A stretch of 64,000 nt of DNA from Symsagittifera roscoffensis (lineage: Eukaryota > Xenacoelomorpha > Acoela > Convolutidae), in contig NC_087067.1 of NCBI RefSeq assembly GCF_963678635.1, positions 43,807,829 through 43,871,828 of the forward strand, given 5' to 3'. Positions 44,909-57,200 of the stretch are shown piece after piece. The notes beneath the pieces are model-generated. The model did not search any database and was not told the origin of the DNA. It saw nothing but the letters and a program-made list of their open reading frames with translations. Made by a program: the position numbers and the translations under genes. The first letter of the stretch is position 1. The number at the start of each line of letters is the position of its first letter.

Positions 44909-45553
44909 ATGGGTTTACCAGACTCATCACGGCCCAGAACAATAGTCATAGTGGGAGTTATGATGGCGATACGATGGCTGGAAGCTCATGTGAAGGAGAA
45001 CAATAGACAGGAGGCATCAACGAGAGAACAATTGCAGAAATTGGATTGTCTAAAAGATTTAGATCTTTTTGAGACAATGTGCAAGATTCTGAACATTCCG
45101 ATGGGAGTGAAAAAGATATGGGCAAGGAGACGACTGATGCCACGGTTTAGTGCCAACATGACTGCATGGTTGTATGAGTATGCCAAGAAGCATAAATCGA
45201 AGCAAGGCAGAGTGTACAGTGTGTATCAGCTGGACATTGGGGCAGGAGCTTTCAAGTTATCTTTCGTGATTCATCGGAATGCAGTGACCACCGCTGTAAA
45301 AAATATTTCCAGGACAAGTGAACGTAATGGAAGGGAGAAAGAAGAGATGTTCAAGGAAGATTTAGAGAGAAACGTGACGTTGTGCCTTCACAATAGCTTC
45401 TGCAGGAACAGAGAATCTAACGTGGATCCCCTACCTTGTTGTAAACAGAGGGTAGGAGAACAGAAGTGTTGGAGGACTGCTTCCAACAGCGTCAGAATAG
45501 CGAACGATGTGTTGCAAGACACAGAAACTGAAAGTGCAGAGTCAATGTCGTAG
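44909..45553 (+). CDS. Accessory ORF g: open basic protein with C-terminal Cys cluster
   Basis: 214 codons without interruption, the last coding frame before the 3' non-coding region. The N-terminal half is helical (WLEAHVKENN, LQKLDCLKDLDLFETM). The C-terminal part has four Cys (CLHNSFC ... CCKQRVGEQKC) that might bind zinc, and an acidic tail. No family recognised. Its intactness contrasts with the broken neighbours. Confidence 0.5.
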   Translation: MGLPDSSRPRTIVIVGVMMAIRWLEAHVKENNRQEASTREQLQKLDCLKDLDLFETMCKILNIPMGVKKIWARRRLMPRFSANMTAWLYEYAKKHKSKQGRVYSVYQLDIGAGAFKLSFVIHRNAVTTAVKNISRTSERNGREKEEMFKEDLERNVTLCLHNSFCRNRESNVDPLPCCKQRVGEQKCWRTASNSVRIANDVLQDTETESAESMS

Positions 45554-46629
45554 GAGGAGGAGATGGAGCATTGACAAATGGCTGGAAAACAAGATGCGAA
45601 AAGAAAGAAAATTAGAAGAATTTAGAAGTTTTAGAACTTCTAAACGACGAAAAAAATAGGAAACAAAGAAATGACAAAAGAGAAGAAATTAAAATTAAGA
45701 ATTTTTTTTATGTGTGTGAGAAAAACTCAAGTGAGAAACTAAGCAACCAACTTGTAATTGAAAACTGAAAGAAAACATTTTAGTTGAGTTTTGAACGTTA
45801 AAGAAATTGTTGCATTTATAAATTTGTATTTTGATTTTAGTTAGTGGCTTTAGAGACACTTACTATTTATTTAGAAAGGCTTGAGTAAAGAGTATATTTT
45901 GAATATTCTAGCCTGCATGATTATTTTTAATTAACTAGGAAAACTGATCACTTTGTGATGACATGAGAAACTTGGGTAATCTCTTGAAGAGGGAGATTGT
46001 TTCATTGTTGTTTCTAACCACAGAGTTCCTTAATTTTAATATTCAGAACCAATAACAACTAAAATTTCCGAAGGGAAGAGGCATAGTAGGATATATTTAG
46101 CTTGTTGGTTGGCAGGACTGTCCTGCAAAATAACACCTTTTAAAACCTAGGAGAAAAAATTTTTAAATCAAGGCGTTGACATTGGAAGTCATAAATTTTA
46201 TTATCTTAAATCATATCCTCGAGAGAGCAGATTCGTGAAAGATTTTGGATGGCTATAGTAGTGTAGTATGATGCCATTTATATTCTGCGGTGAGTCGATA
46301 TGACGTGGATAAGAGTAATTTCGTGCATTTTGTAAATTCTGTTCAATGACACTGTACCATGTTTACGAACATTACGAGATTCAATGGGGACATTGACCGG
46401 GCTGTCCGGTGTGTATGTGACATTCGACCAGAATGGACGAAAGTGCAGTTTCGGGAATTTCGAATTATTAGCAGCTAACCTTCCGAATTGACAATTTTGA
46501 AGGATTAACGGTGTGGAACGATTAGTCAAACTGTGAAGGCTAGAATATTCTGGTATTTTAAATTATTTTTCGAACGATGACGTCATATTTCTGAGAAACA
46601 TCAAGTCGGCCATTTTGGAAGAAATCCTG
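45554..46629 (+). other. 3' non-coding region of the giant element
   Basis: AT-rich, no open frame. A purine run GAAGGGAAGAGG near 46,070 could be a polypurine tract, but it lies about 550 bp before the region that matches the 5' LTR, so the 3' LTR may start earlier than marked or the tract may be elsewhere. Confidence 0.4.
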
Positions 46630-47580
46630 AACAAAACACAACAACAATAGTTGCGACGGCAATAACAACGATAATCGCGATAAAAAACAACAACGAGAGT
46701 TGAACGAACAGCAGAATTAGCAGAGACATCTCCGAGTTGCAACGATTGTGTCGCTACAATCGTTTCAAGGCCGTTCACAACAACATTGAAGGGTAGAAAA
46801 ACAGCCTTCCGGAAAGAAGATAAGGGTGTTATTTCTCCAGATTCAAGAATCCGGAGGGGTCTCGAGACTTGAACTGAAATCAATTTATATAAACTTTTAG
46901 CTTCCCTATTATGTCATGAATTGAATTTATTTAACATCTGAATTCATTTTCTGACGATGAGAAGCTAGGAGTTAAGGGAAAGGGTTGATCCATCTTCGAT
47001 GGAGATGATGATTTTTATCTACTGAACAAAAACAATGATAATATAAAAAGTAGTAGTAGCCCTGTTTTTAGGAGTGACCTCGTGATCTGAAGATACTGAG
47101 ACCCAGCCATGAGCTCACTAATTCTGCATGTAAGTAAGTTAATTTGAGCGTTTTGGTCGATGCCGGAGAACAGTAACGTTTTTGTCGACCCGATGTTAGA
47201 AAGACCACCAAAAGATGGCTTTGGTAGAGACTGTGAAAAGCATGTAGAGCTTAGTTTAGACGCTGGCCAGTCGTTTTATAGCTTAGCTTTATTTTCCGTC
47301 GATATGCACTTCCGGGTGAATGTTACATTTTAGGCGTGACCTCGTGGTCTGGAGATACTTAGACCCAGCCATGAGCTCACTTCTTTTCATATAATTAAGT
47401 TAATTAGAGCGTTCTGATCGAAGCCGAAAAAAGTAACGTTTTTGTCGACCCGATGTTAGAAAGACCACCAAAAGAACTGGCTTCGGCAGAGACAGTGAAA
47501 AGCAGTGAAAAGCTTTGTTTTCCGTCGATATGTACTTCTAGGCGAATGTTACATAGATGTTTTTATGGCGCTCCTGGGTG
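46630..47580 (+). repeat. 3' LTR of the giant element, with internal duplication
   Basis: Matches the 5' LTR closely from about 46,730, including TATATAAA at 46,886. The segment 47,070-47,330 (GGAGTGACCTCGTG ... GAATGTTACAT) is repeated at 47,336-47,555, a duplication missing from the 5' LTR. The right end is near TTATGGCGCTCCTGGGTG. Confidence 0.75.
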
Positions 47581-49469
47581 TTATTTTTTTTAAAGATCTT
47601 TTCTTCTATATTTGAATATCTGGAAGTATACAAACTAATCAACAAATAAAAAAAATTCTTTAGCGCCGCCAGCTCGTTAACGGAAATTATAATTTGCTCT
47701 TTCCTTTGATCAATTTTGCTTCTACAAAAATGCCTTTTTTTCTGGGCATGGCAAAATTTTTATCACCCTCTTGAGTCATCTACGCACGAAGTATCAAATT
47801 TGGTGATAGTTAAGTCTTAGCTTTTGGCCAATCTGTGGCCGTTTTGTTTTTCCAAACCATCAAAAAAATTTTGATTTTCTTCAGTGCACCAGCGTTCCTG
47901 GAACTGCAATGATGAGACAATTTTTTTGCAAAACCGACTGTTATTGAAAAATAAGTGTTCAACCTTAAGAAAACTCCTATCATCTAAGTTTTTTCAAATT
48001 TTCCGACCAAAAAATTTGCCAAAAATTGTCTTTTTTTTACTTTTAGCGTAGAAAACAGCGGTAAAATTTCTCAACACAAAAATTTCGAAGTTTTTGCTTA
48101 AAACATAGTCACCGTATAGGAGACCGTGTAAGTAATATGTTAGTCAGTTCTAACTTTTTGTTCGAGTTCTGGGAGTATAATGAAACTAATATAAGTACGA
48201 GATTACTAACGAGCATAATATGAGTCGTTCGGTGTAATATGAAGTTGTGATTGCTCTTTTGTTGATAAAAAAGAAGTTTTTGTAACGGAATCTTTTTACG
48301 TCAAGTACAGTTGATGTCTCGCTCAGCGTTTGGAAAAACTGTAGATTTTTGATTTTTTCAAATTTTTGAAAAGACAGATCTATTCTACTCAAACGTTTCA
48401 GTAAGCTGCTAATACAATTCCAGCGCAATTGTAACAGTGCTTGGATCTCTTGATAACTCTCATTCATCAATCCAGCCGCAAAAAGAGCGTTCAATGGTCC
48501 AAACACTTAAAATGGTCCAAAAATTGTTCCGAAGAAGAGTTATCAACACCAATGAGAATACCATAAGGTCTCGACTTAATTAAATTTTTGTAGTTAAAAT
48601 TATCAGAGCTAACAAAAAAGAGAGAACATGCAGCTGAAAAATAGTGTCATTGGTTAGAATTGTCATGATAAGATCGATTTTTAGACATATTTTTGTGATT
48701 GTATTCTAAATCAATTGTTGTTACCGTTTTAGCGTTTTCATTGTTTAATTTTCCCAACACTTCCTTAACCTCCTAAAATTACAGCCAGTGCAAAAAAGAC
48801 TTGCAGATACAAAAAATTCACGTCTATATATCTGAGGTAAATAATCAAATAAACAGCGGGAGTTTTTTTGAATGTTGATAATTTGTTGGAACGCAAACAA
48901 AAGTTTCTCCCCAAGCCCCTATCAGCAAACAATGAATTAAAATCACATGAGTAATCGAACACGTTTTCACAATCAGCAATAAATAAATCGCTCACAGTGC
49001 CACACTTTTGTTTCGCAAAAATGCGCCATGTGATTTGTTGGAGCACATTGAATTGAAATTGCTTTTTGACACTATCTCGTAAGTCAACTTTAAAATTCTT
49101 CTCTGAATTTGAAACTAGTTCGTAATTGAAAGTTCGTAATCGTAGTTCTAAGTTCTTTCAATTTCTTTTATTTTGTTTCAAAATTTGACAAATTTGTCAG
49201 TAGCTAATGCATTGCCCGAAACTGGCCGCCGGACTTAGATAGTGTTGTCAAATTACTGTTTTTACAATAAAATTCAATGCACATGAAGGATTAAATTACT
49301 GCTGCCAACAGTTAAGATACACTGCTTAAATCGTTGGCATTTTTTTTGTTATATATCATAAAAATCTTGTTCAATTTAAACAAGCGAATCTCTACTAGGT
49401 CGAAAGTTCATTTGCGCGAGAGAAATATGCCAGTTAATTTGATTTATATATTTGACAAGGCCAAATAAT
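47581..49469. other. Non-coding, AT-rich; nothing recognised
   Basis: Genomic flank right of the retroelement. The minus-strand open frames near 48.2-48.5 and 48.8-49.0 kb lack any family likeness. Confidence 0.5.
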
Positions 49470-49560
49470 TAGGACCGCAAAAACTGGAATTGAACCCCGA
49501 GACTTGGACCCCGAAAAAGTATAAGGTATCATGTCCCTTAACATAAAGCTAATCTTAGCG
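49470..49560 (-). repeat. tRNA-like sequence, probable SINE head or tRNA pseudogene
   Basis: On the minus strand GGGGTTCAATTCC is a near-perfect B-box/T-loop, followed 5 nt later by GCGGTCC as an acceptor-like 3' end. A matching 5' acceptor strand is not found, so it is not a functional tRNA gene by eye. Confidence 0.4.
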
Positions 49561-51043
49561 AGATCTAAAAGTAGGAGTTCTCCTGCTTATGGGGTGGTAA
49601 ACTTTTTTCGTTTTTAAAATCCTAGGACACATTTCCTAGGACTTTGCTTGAGTGAGGACAGGACCATAACTCTCCCCTTAGGAAGGACCCCATTTTCGAT
49701 CCGAGACAAGATACAACACTACACTAACGTAATGGTTTACAGTTCCATTTTTATAATTAAATTGTACAAACGGGCCTCCTAAAGCTCGCTGGTACAACCT
49801 CCTAAACGCTTTTTTTCAAGTTTTTTCATTTCTATTTTTTATAGAGCTATTTTTTGTGCCAGTTTTTGTCAAAAAATTTCTTTTGATCATCGAGGCAGAC
49901 GAAGTTTGCCGATAATGTCCTTCTACAATCACGGGACATAGATGTTGCAACTTCCTGCTTTCAAGTGATGAGCTGAACAATTTTTTTTTCGTCTGTGTCG
50001 TCTGTTTTTCAACTGTATCGCGGTTGAAACTTGGTCTGCCTCGATATCGCGGTTGAAATTTCGACAAAAGATGAATAAAACTGTTTTGTAGCCTTTGAAT
50101 GGAGAAAAATCGCAAAAATTGTTTTTGCCGCATTGCTTGGTCTTTCAATCAGAATGGATGAGAAAGTCTTCTTTACCACCTCCTCTATCAAATGACCAAA
50201 GAAAGCCTTAAAAGCCATTTTTTGTTAAAAGGCTAAATAACAATTTCATCAATCATACGTCAAAATTTCAACCGTATCAGCAAACAGCAGTAATTTCAAT
50301 GCTGTAAATCTAAATGTTGCAACTTTTCTGTTCCCTGGCTGTAACTGAATATCATTTCAAAATGTGGGGATAGATGTGCAGTCTTCACTTTTTTTCAATC
50401 AAAAGAGAGAACTCCAATTCGCATTGATAGAAAATTAACGATAAACGATATCTTGACATTTAAAGTTTTCTATCTTGTAGGATCAATTTTTTTGAGATAT
50501 AACGGTTTTCAAACAGTTATTCTATAGCCGCTACATTTATTCGGAGCAGAATTGTTCCGATAACAAAAAGTTCCTTTTCTGCTATTTTTTAAAGAAACAT
50601 TTGGGATTGTACAACAAGAGCTTCTATTTTCAATCAGACGGACTCCAAACAACTGAACCAATCTTAAAAATAAAATCCTAAATCTTAACTTTTGAAGAGA
50701 ATAACAAAACTTATATTTTTGGACGTGTTTTTATTCAAACAAGGTTTGGCGATTGAAACCCAAAATATTTTTTCACACTTAAGAAATTTTTTAGGGGATT
50801 GATGACTTGAGATTGAAATTAAATTGAAACGCTTTCTGATATCAGATCGAAAATAAAACAAGATTGTAATGAAGTTCTGGGGGTTTGAAAGTTCTGGGCG
50901 TTAATCTTTTCATTTTGAAATATAATAGAAAATTTACAAAGAAAAGACCATTACGTTCACAATTTTTTAAAAATCTTTTAGTTATTCGAGTTTTTATCAT
51001 GCAACTGATCTGGAACTTTCCCTCGGAACTTTTCAGAAATGGA
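49561..51043. other. Non-coding 3' flank of the SLC25 gene
   Basis: No gene recognised. The word ATCGCGGTTGAAA is repeated near 50,018 and 50,045. Other open frames are short and AT-driven. Confidence 0.5.
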
Positions 51044-51241
51044 TCAGTCTCTAAGTCCAAGTTGAGTCATTTTCCTCTGTGCATAACTCATCACCACAAA
51101 GCTGGCTCCGTTGGAGAGCAGTGACCGACAAGTGCCAGGTGTTATGCCTCTGTAGAGTGCCAGACTGCTGCCGCGTTCTTTCACCACAATTGAACATCGC
51201 TGACGGAGCGTCAAATTAGCATCACCGTAGTTTCCTTGCAA
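51044..51241 (-). CDS. SLC25 carrier exon 4 (C-terminal)
   Basis: Follows ATAATTTCAG, phase 0. Encodes the third matrix helix region (YRGITPGTCRSLLSNGASF) and the last transmembrane helix, ending at the stop at 51,044. Confidence 0.9.
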   Translation of the reverse strand: MQGNYGDANLTLRQRCSIVVKERGSSLALYRGITPGTCRSLLSNGASFVVMSYAQRKMTQLGLRD

Positions 51242-54200
51242 CTGAAATTATTTTGATTTTTGATAAACTCCCATCAAGTTAATATATATGTAGTGGTGGC
51301 TCAAAACCTAACATTTTTTTCCCAAAGTGAAAAATCACAAAAATATAACATTCATAAGACCTCAAGTTCTAGGGATGGCCTTCTGAAAATGGATATCGTA
51401 AGAATGAACGAAATTAATTTGGATTAAGAGAGGTTGGTTTTCTAAGTGTGTGTGCGTGGGAGGGGGGTATTTGCTCTTCTTTCAATCAAAATTGCCACTT
51501 TAAAAAATTTATCATCAAACTTTTTTAAAGCGTATTTGTTATCTAAAAACGCTCGTCGATAATTGATTAAAAAAGTGCATAAGGTTTTGCCTCGATCGAG
51601 ACGGGGGAATCCCTTATGAGCGAAGAACCGAATGCGTAAAAATTTTATCAACCAATCAAAACTCAGTATTCATAAATTCGAAAGAAACAAGCGATATGTT
51701 TTTTTAGACAGATGAGCAATAAAATCTGAGTTTTGGAAGGATTTAAAAGGGCGTTGACTTGTTTGAATTTTTTGCGCATCTTCGCATGATAATAGATCCC
51801 CCCTTGGGACTTGAACTAACTTGGGATTTGATTAATTCCAGGGGCCACACAACCCACCATGCAAAAGTGGCTGCACATCCGGACACCAGAAAAGAGCCCA
51901 GAAGAGGCCGACTGAAAAAATCTTTATAATTCCGTCTGACGTAATCGACGATGACGAAGTAGGTGGTAACTAGTCCCGCAGTACGAAGCCACGTGATTTT
52001 GTATCCGTTGTAAGCCTCCCTTATTCTCCAAGTTTGCCCAATTTGACGTCGTATTTTCACATATCTAGCAAAAACAACAAGGAAGTAAACCCGCATTTAA
52101 GTAAAGTGACAAAAAAATATATTATACGGGATTTTCGGATGGCTTAAAATGTCGTAAACATGATCGATTTTCATGTTTCTCTCACGAAACGAAGTGGATT
52201 ATGAATCAATTACGCTCCATTATTCGCACCTGCAAATTTTTTTTCAGCTGCGACCATTTTTCTGAAAGCTACGGGGTTCAAAAGCTACGTGTACGGACAA
52301 ATCGCGATCAATATGGCTCAATATTTTATTTGATGCAAGCAATTAGGTTTCTTTAAATACATGATTTTGTACTTTTCAAAGCGTCTGGAAAAAAAATTTC
52401 ACAAAAGATTGAAGAAAAAAATCAATTTCATATATGTTTTTTTTTAAATTTCTTCATCTTTCGAAGTTTAAAAGTATTTCATGGACATCAAAGGGCAATT
52501 TAAACGCGCATGCCTTTGAGTTGATACGGTCTTTCCTGTTTATACTTCCTAAATTATCTTTCAGAAATTGTATTTGAGTTACTACTATGATTTTGTCCCT
52601 TGAGTTTTCATTTTGTCAGCAGTTTTGCTACTTTCCGAAGAACAACTGGTTGAACAAAACTTTTAGCAGCTCGGTTGCAAACAATCAACAGGAGTTTCCC
52701 AAAAAAGTTGAAAGAAATTTTTAAAAAGTTCGAATAATTTTGTCGACCTTTTTGGCCAATCAAATTGTTTTTCCGAGGTATCCAAAAAAAAACAATAAAT
52801 ACCCCTATACAAAATCTGTGCCATTTTGGAGCCATTTAGCACAACCCACCAACCGAATAACTAGGTGATATAATTATATGTTCTACTTAAATCTAGTAAT
52901 TCAGCCACTTCTCATGCAAAAACACTAAAAAATATAGTCGATAGCATTTTAAGTGGACACCAAGGCATTCAAACTAATTTTTTAATCAAGTCATACTCGC
53001 TTTTCACATTTTTCGTTTTTAAGATAAACCGATCAAAAGTGCAAATAGCTCTGGCTTGCATTTTCCCTACTATCTGGCTCTTGACTTTTGTACTCACTCA
53101 TAGACATATCCAGTAGGTTAGGTTTGATGTCGAAAACTTGAACCACTGGGACGCCCGGGTGAGATGAAAATGGATCCATTTAGCTCTCACTCAAAAAGTC
53201 CCCATGGCTCAGTTTTACGAAATCAAACATAGCAGTTCTACGAAATCAAAATGCTAGAAAAACTTTTAATCATGATAATTTTTCACCAACCACAAGTTTT
53301 TTTCTCCTCAATTTCCAAACTTTGAATTCGCCTCCAGTTTTTTGTCAACTTTACTTACTCTAGTGGCGTTTCTATAGTTGCCCTGACAAACGTAGCTACA
53401 AAACAGCCAATCAAAACTCGAGGCTGTAGACCTCCGTTGGCTGAGTGGAGCATGAAAGGCAATGGATCAGCAGCCCAGGTTCCCTCACAATAAGTGAAGA
53501 CCGCTTCAAATGAACTAAACTGAAGGGACCTGAAACACAGATAACACAATTCAGTTCGCTATTTCAGCTTAAATATACCAACTCTCGAGACTAGAAATAC
53601 TTCAAAACTCAACGAAAAACAATAAGAATTGTCACACAATAAGCTTTTTTATCAAAAATTTTATGAAGTTTTTGATGAATATTTCCGTCCAGAAAATAAA
53701 GTTTATCAACTTCTGATTTAAAAAATGAACAAAAAGTGAGGAGCCAGATTCAAAAAAAATTAGCTTAGAAGCTTTGGCTGGGTACGGGAGCAATGTATAA
53801 GTGTTTCGGTTTCAGAAAATAAGCTAAAGTTAAAAATAAGCTAAAGTTAACGAAGCTATAGAAATTTACAATGTTTCATGTGACTATAATTTAATCAGAA
53901 AAGATTCAATAAACAAGGAAAAACACAGTATTTTTTTACTAGTTGCTCGATTATCTCTTAGACGATTCAATTGAACTCATTAAACATTGCAACTTACTTT
54001 AGATTTCGGTTATTGATGTTTTATCTATTTTTTCAAGGTTTAAAAAACTAAGCAGGCTACAAAACTTGCAAAATACCTAAATTTTCAATAATTTCAGTTT
54101 TTAGGAGAATCGGATGCCATTCTGCGGCAAATACTCAACCTTCTGACCGACCGATGAAGTTTCCCTTTTGCTAGTATTCTGCGACTTCAAAATCCTTTAA

Positions 54201-57200
54201 AAAATTCCAAGGTGCGAGCCCTAGCAGTTCATCTTTCAGGACCGTGTAGTTTTTTGTTAAATAGTCCTAAGCTTGGCAAAAAAGACTGGCCTATTATAAT
54301 GCTTTGCAAAAATGTTTGAAAAATTGTCGGTTAAGATAAAAGTTAGACTACACTTTTGAAAGCCTTGGAACCTACTTTTTTTGCAAATCTCAAAACCTAA
54401 TTTTTGAAAAAACCAAGATTAATACCTGATTAAAGATGTTTACATTTTACGCCGAAGACTTATCGCACATGTGGAACCATCTGCTTTGAGTTGGGTTATT
54501 TTGTTGAGTTTTCCTAAAATGATTTGTTCATATATACTGAAAATTACTACATTTTTTTATTAAGTGGTCATGACGGCAAAAAAGTTGAAACATGTGCTGA
54601 GTCAGTTAGCTATCCAATAGTTGATTTTTTCAATCAAATTTTAATCAATGAGAAAGTTGCAAACGTTTGCGTTATAGCCAAAGTTCCACCTTTTGACAAG
54701 AAGGTTCTTTACGAGAACTCAACTAAATTTAGGCTGATAAGCCTGTTTTCATCAAGACACAAAGTTAACGATAAAAAGTCTTTCAACGCTTTTTTGAAAC
54801 TATTGATTATTTCAACAACCTTTTGCAGCAGAGCAATTTGGATTCAGGAAAAATCGTTCATGTAATAAAATCATCACAACAACAGAAATTATACGATCAT
54901 GCACAGATGCAAGAAACATAAGAAAAGCTTGTTTTACAGAATTAAAAAAGCGTTTGACATCATAAAGCATTCTATTTTGATGAAAAAGCTGTGGTTTTAT
55001 TTGCATATGCTGTAACCTTATACCATCATTTTTAACTAATCATTATGAACACGCACTTTCAAACTGAAAGAATTTGAATATGCTACAGGGTTCGGTACTT
55101 GGATCGCTGCAAATTTTTATGGAAAATTGAGTTTCAAATAAAATTTAGAAAGAGATGTTAGTTATTTTTTTGCTGGAGACACGTTGTTTCGCACGAACAA
55201 AAAATTAAGCGCAGTACAAGAAGTCAAAAAAAATTGGAATGGCAGACTTTTGGTACAAAACCAATAAAATAACCTTTATTAAAATAAGATAAAGTCGAGC
55301 AGCTAATTTTGGCTGACAAAAAAAATTTAAACAAAATGCGAAATATCTTTTAGAGGAGAAAAATTGTAGTACACAATGTTTATAGTTTTCATCGGCACTT
55401 TAATACTAGTTGAAGAAAACAAGTCCAATTTAATGGCTTAACATATCAAGCAAGGAACGTTTTTTCGTGAAAACTCCACATGAGTTTTAATAAAATTTAA
55501 GCTGAGTCCGTTTTTTCATCTGGCTGATTAGCAGATGTTTTAGATAGTTTTTCGACGACGAATTTTTTGCAAAGATTTTTTAAACAAAAACATGATTTCA
55601 GAACTAAATTTTTAACAAATGTTCCAAGTATTGATGACAATTATCATGAAAATAAACTTGAAATCGACTTCAAAATCTCCCTTAATAAAATAGATAAAAA
55701 CTATTGATGAGTTGTTAATGGAAATTCTACTCAATTTTTTAAGCGAAGAACAATTTCACAAAGGAGATGCACGGGAGCTCGCGAATCGAAAACTCTCAAA
55801 TGACATATATTAAGAAAAAATTGGCTGCACAAGTAGTTCAGCTATAGGATAAACAAATTTCCAATTTTTATTCTCAAACGAACTGCTGCCTCACAATTTA
55901 AACATTTAAAGATTAACGAAATCAATAATTCTGGATCTAAATTTAAGAACTATTTCCTAAAAGATAATTCCTATACACAGGAAATCATTTTTTCTGAAGT
56001 ATTTCTGTCTTGATCCTCAAGTGTTTGATTTTACATGGTTTCACGTTGACGCGCCTCAGCGCTCATGCGCGATTCTCGAGAGTTAAGTACTGTATACGTA
56101 TCTTTTTCTCACTAAATAATTCAAATTTAAACGAGTTTTCGAACATTGTATAATAGTTGAGACTGATGCTGGAAAGATTTTGAAATCATATTGTAATTCT
56201 AATATTGGTTTCGCAGGTTGAACGCTTTTGATTCGTAAGAAAATGAGAACCCTCTTTTAGCTCATTGACCTACTCTTTGTAAGCACAACGTAATTGATGA
56301 AACATAAGTTTTTCGTTACTGTTGGTTCCTGAAATATATATATCGATTGCTTTTCTTTAGACTGTCTTAGCTAATTTTTGTTCTAATTGTTCCGACTTTC
56401 GATACGAAAGTAACGGAATATTTGTGCTCGGGGTGGGTTTTTTTTTGTTCAGACAAATTTCGACTTTTTAACTAGCAATTTTTGACGGAATTTCTTAAAT
56501 ATCATTCGAAAGGTATTGTTGTCCTGAGCTCAAATTTAAAAAGATATTTCACCTGTGATCTTTTTTCGTAAAGATATGGTGGTTTAAAGATTGCCGTTTT
56601 GGCCAATTTGGGACAATGAACGCGCGATATATTTCGCGCTATTAACGCATGAGCGGAGATTTAATCAGTCTTAAAATCGTTCCCAATTGGTTGAAAGAAG
56701 CTTATTTGCCATAATTGATTTGTTACAAGGAGCAAAATCTATCCTTTTATACTTTATATGGCGTCTGGGGGGATGATTTTTACAAAAAAAATCAAATTTT
56801 TGAAAAAAAAAATTTCATTTTATTTTTTCTTACATTTAATTTTTTAATGTTATTACTGCTCCATAAAACTTTAAAAGGCAGTCGGAACAATCAGGGCTTC
56901 GTCCTGATACGAGTAGTCTTGTTTCTATTAAGGATTAGTGATCTGCTCTGTATTACACTTTTAATAGTTTGTATTGCAAATTCAATTCACAAGCTTACTT
57001 ATCCTGTAATTGAATTAGTGTTTCATCGATTGAAATCGGAAGGAACATTGTCTTTGAGCATATTTCATTTTTTCCCACGTAATTTCAGGTGCTCCGAATC
57101 ATCATAAAATGAAACAAGTAGAATATCATCGCTATATCTTTTCAGGCGTGATTAAAACAAAATGGCCTTAACAAATTTTTCATTGTGTCGAGAGAAAACT

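Larger units (their letters stand above)
23890..47580 (+). mobile_element. Giant Ty3/gypsy-type LTR retroelement with an accessory gene module (about 23.7 kb)
   Basis: Flanking repeats at 23,890-24,632 and 46,630-47,580 share long near-identical stretches in the same orientation. Everything coding between them is on the plus strand. Order: long repeat-rich leader, Gag, protease, reverse transcriptase, RNase H, integrase, acidic extension, macro-like ORF, spacer, coiled-coil ORF, SGNH hydrolase, and several unrecognised proteins. The domain order PR-RT-RH-IN is that of Ty3/gypsy. Ordinary elements of this group are about 5-10 kb, so an internal region near 22 kb is exceptional. Coding strands in both halves share a strong purine bias, arguing for one element. 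Many isolated stops and several frameshifts mark this copy as inactive. A nested insertion of two elements is a possible alternative. Confidence 0.75.

Noticed and set aside
36633-45553. An independent second retrotransposon or an integrated DNA virus
   Set aside because: No second RT, integrase or LTR pair is seen, and base composition and strand match the first half. A single giant element is simpler, though nesting is not excluded.
43935-45553. An envelope glycoprotein gene in the retroelement
   Set aside because: No signal peptide, no convincing transmembrane anchor and no furin-type site in the late frames.
56715-57107. 130-codon plus-strand frame with membrane-like segments
   Set aside because: Starts inside the inverted-repeat arm, is T-rich throughout, and has no recognisable family; probably chance within an intron.
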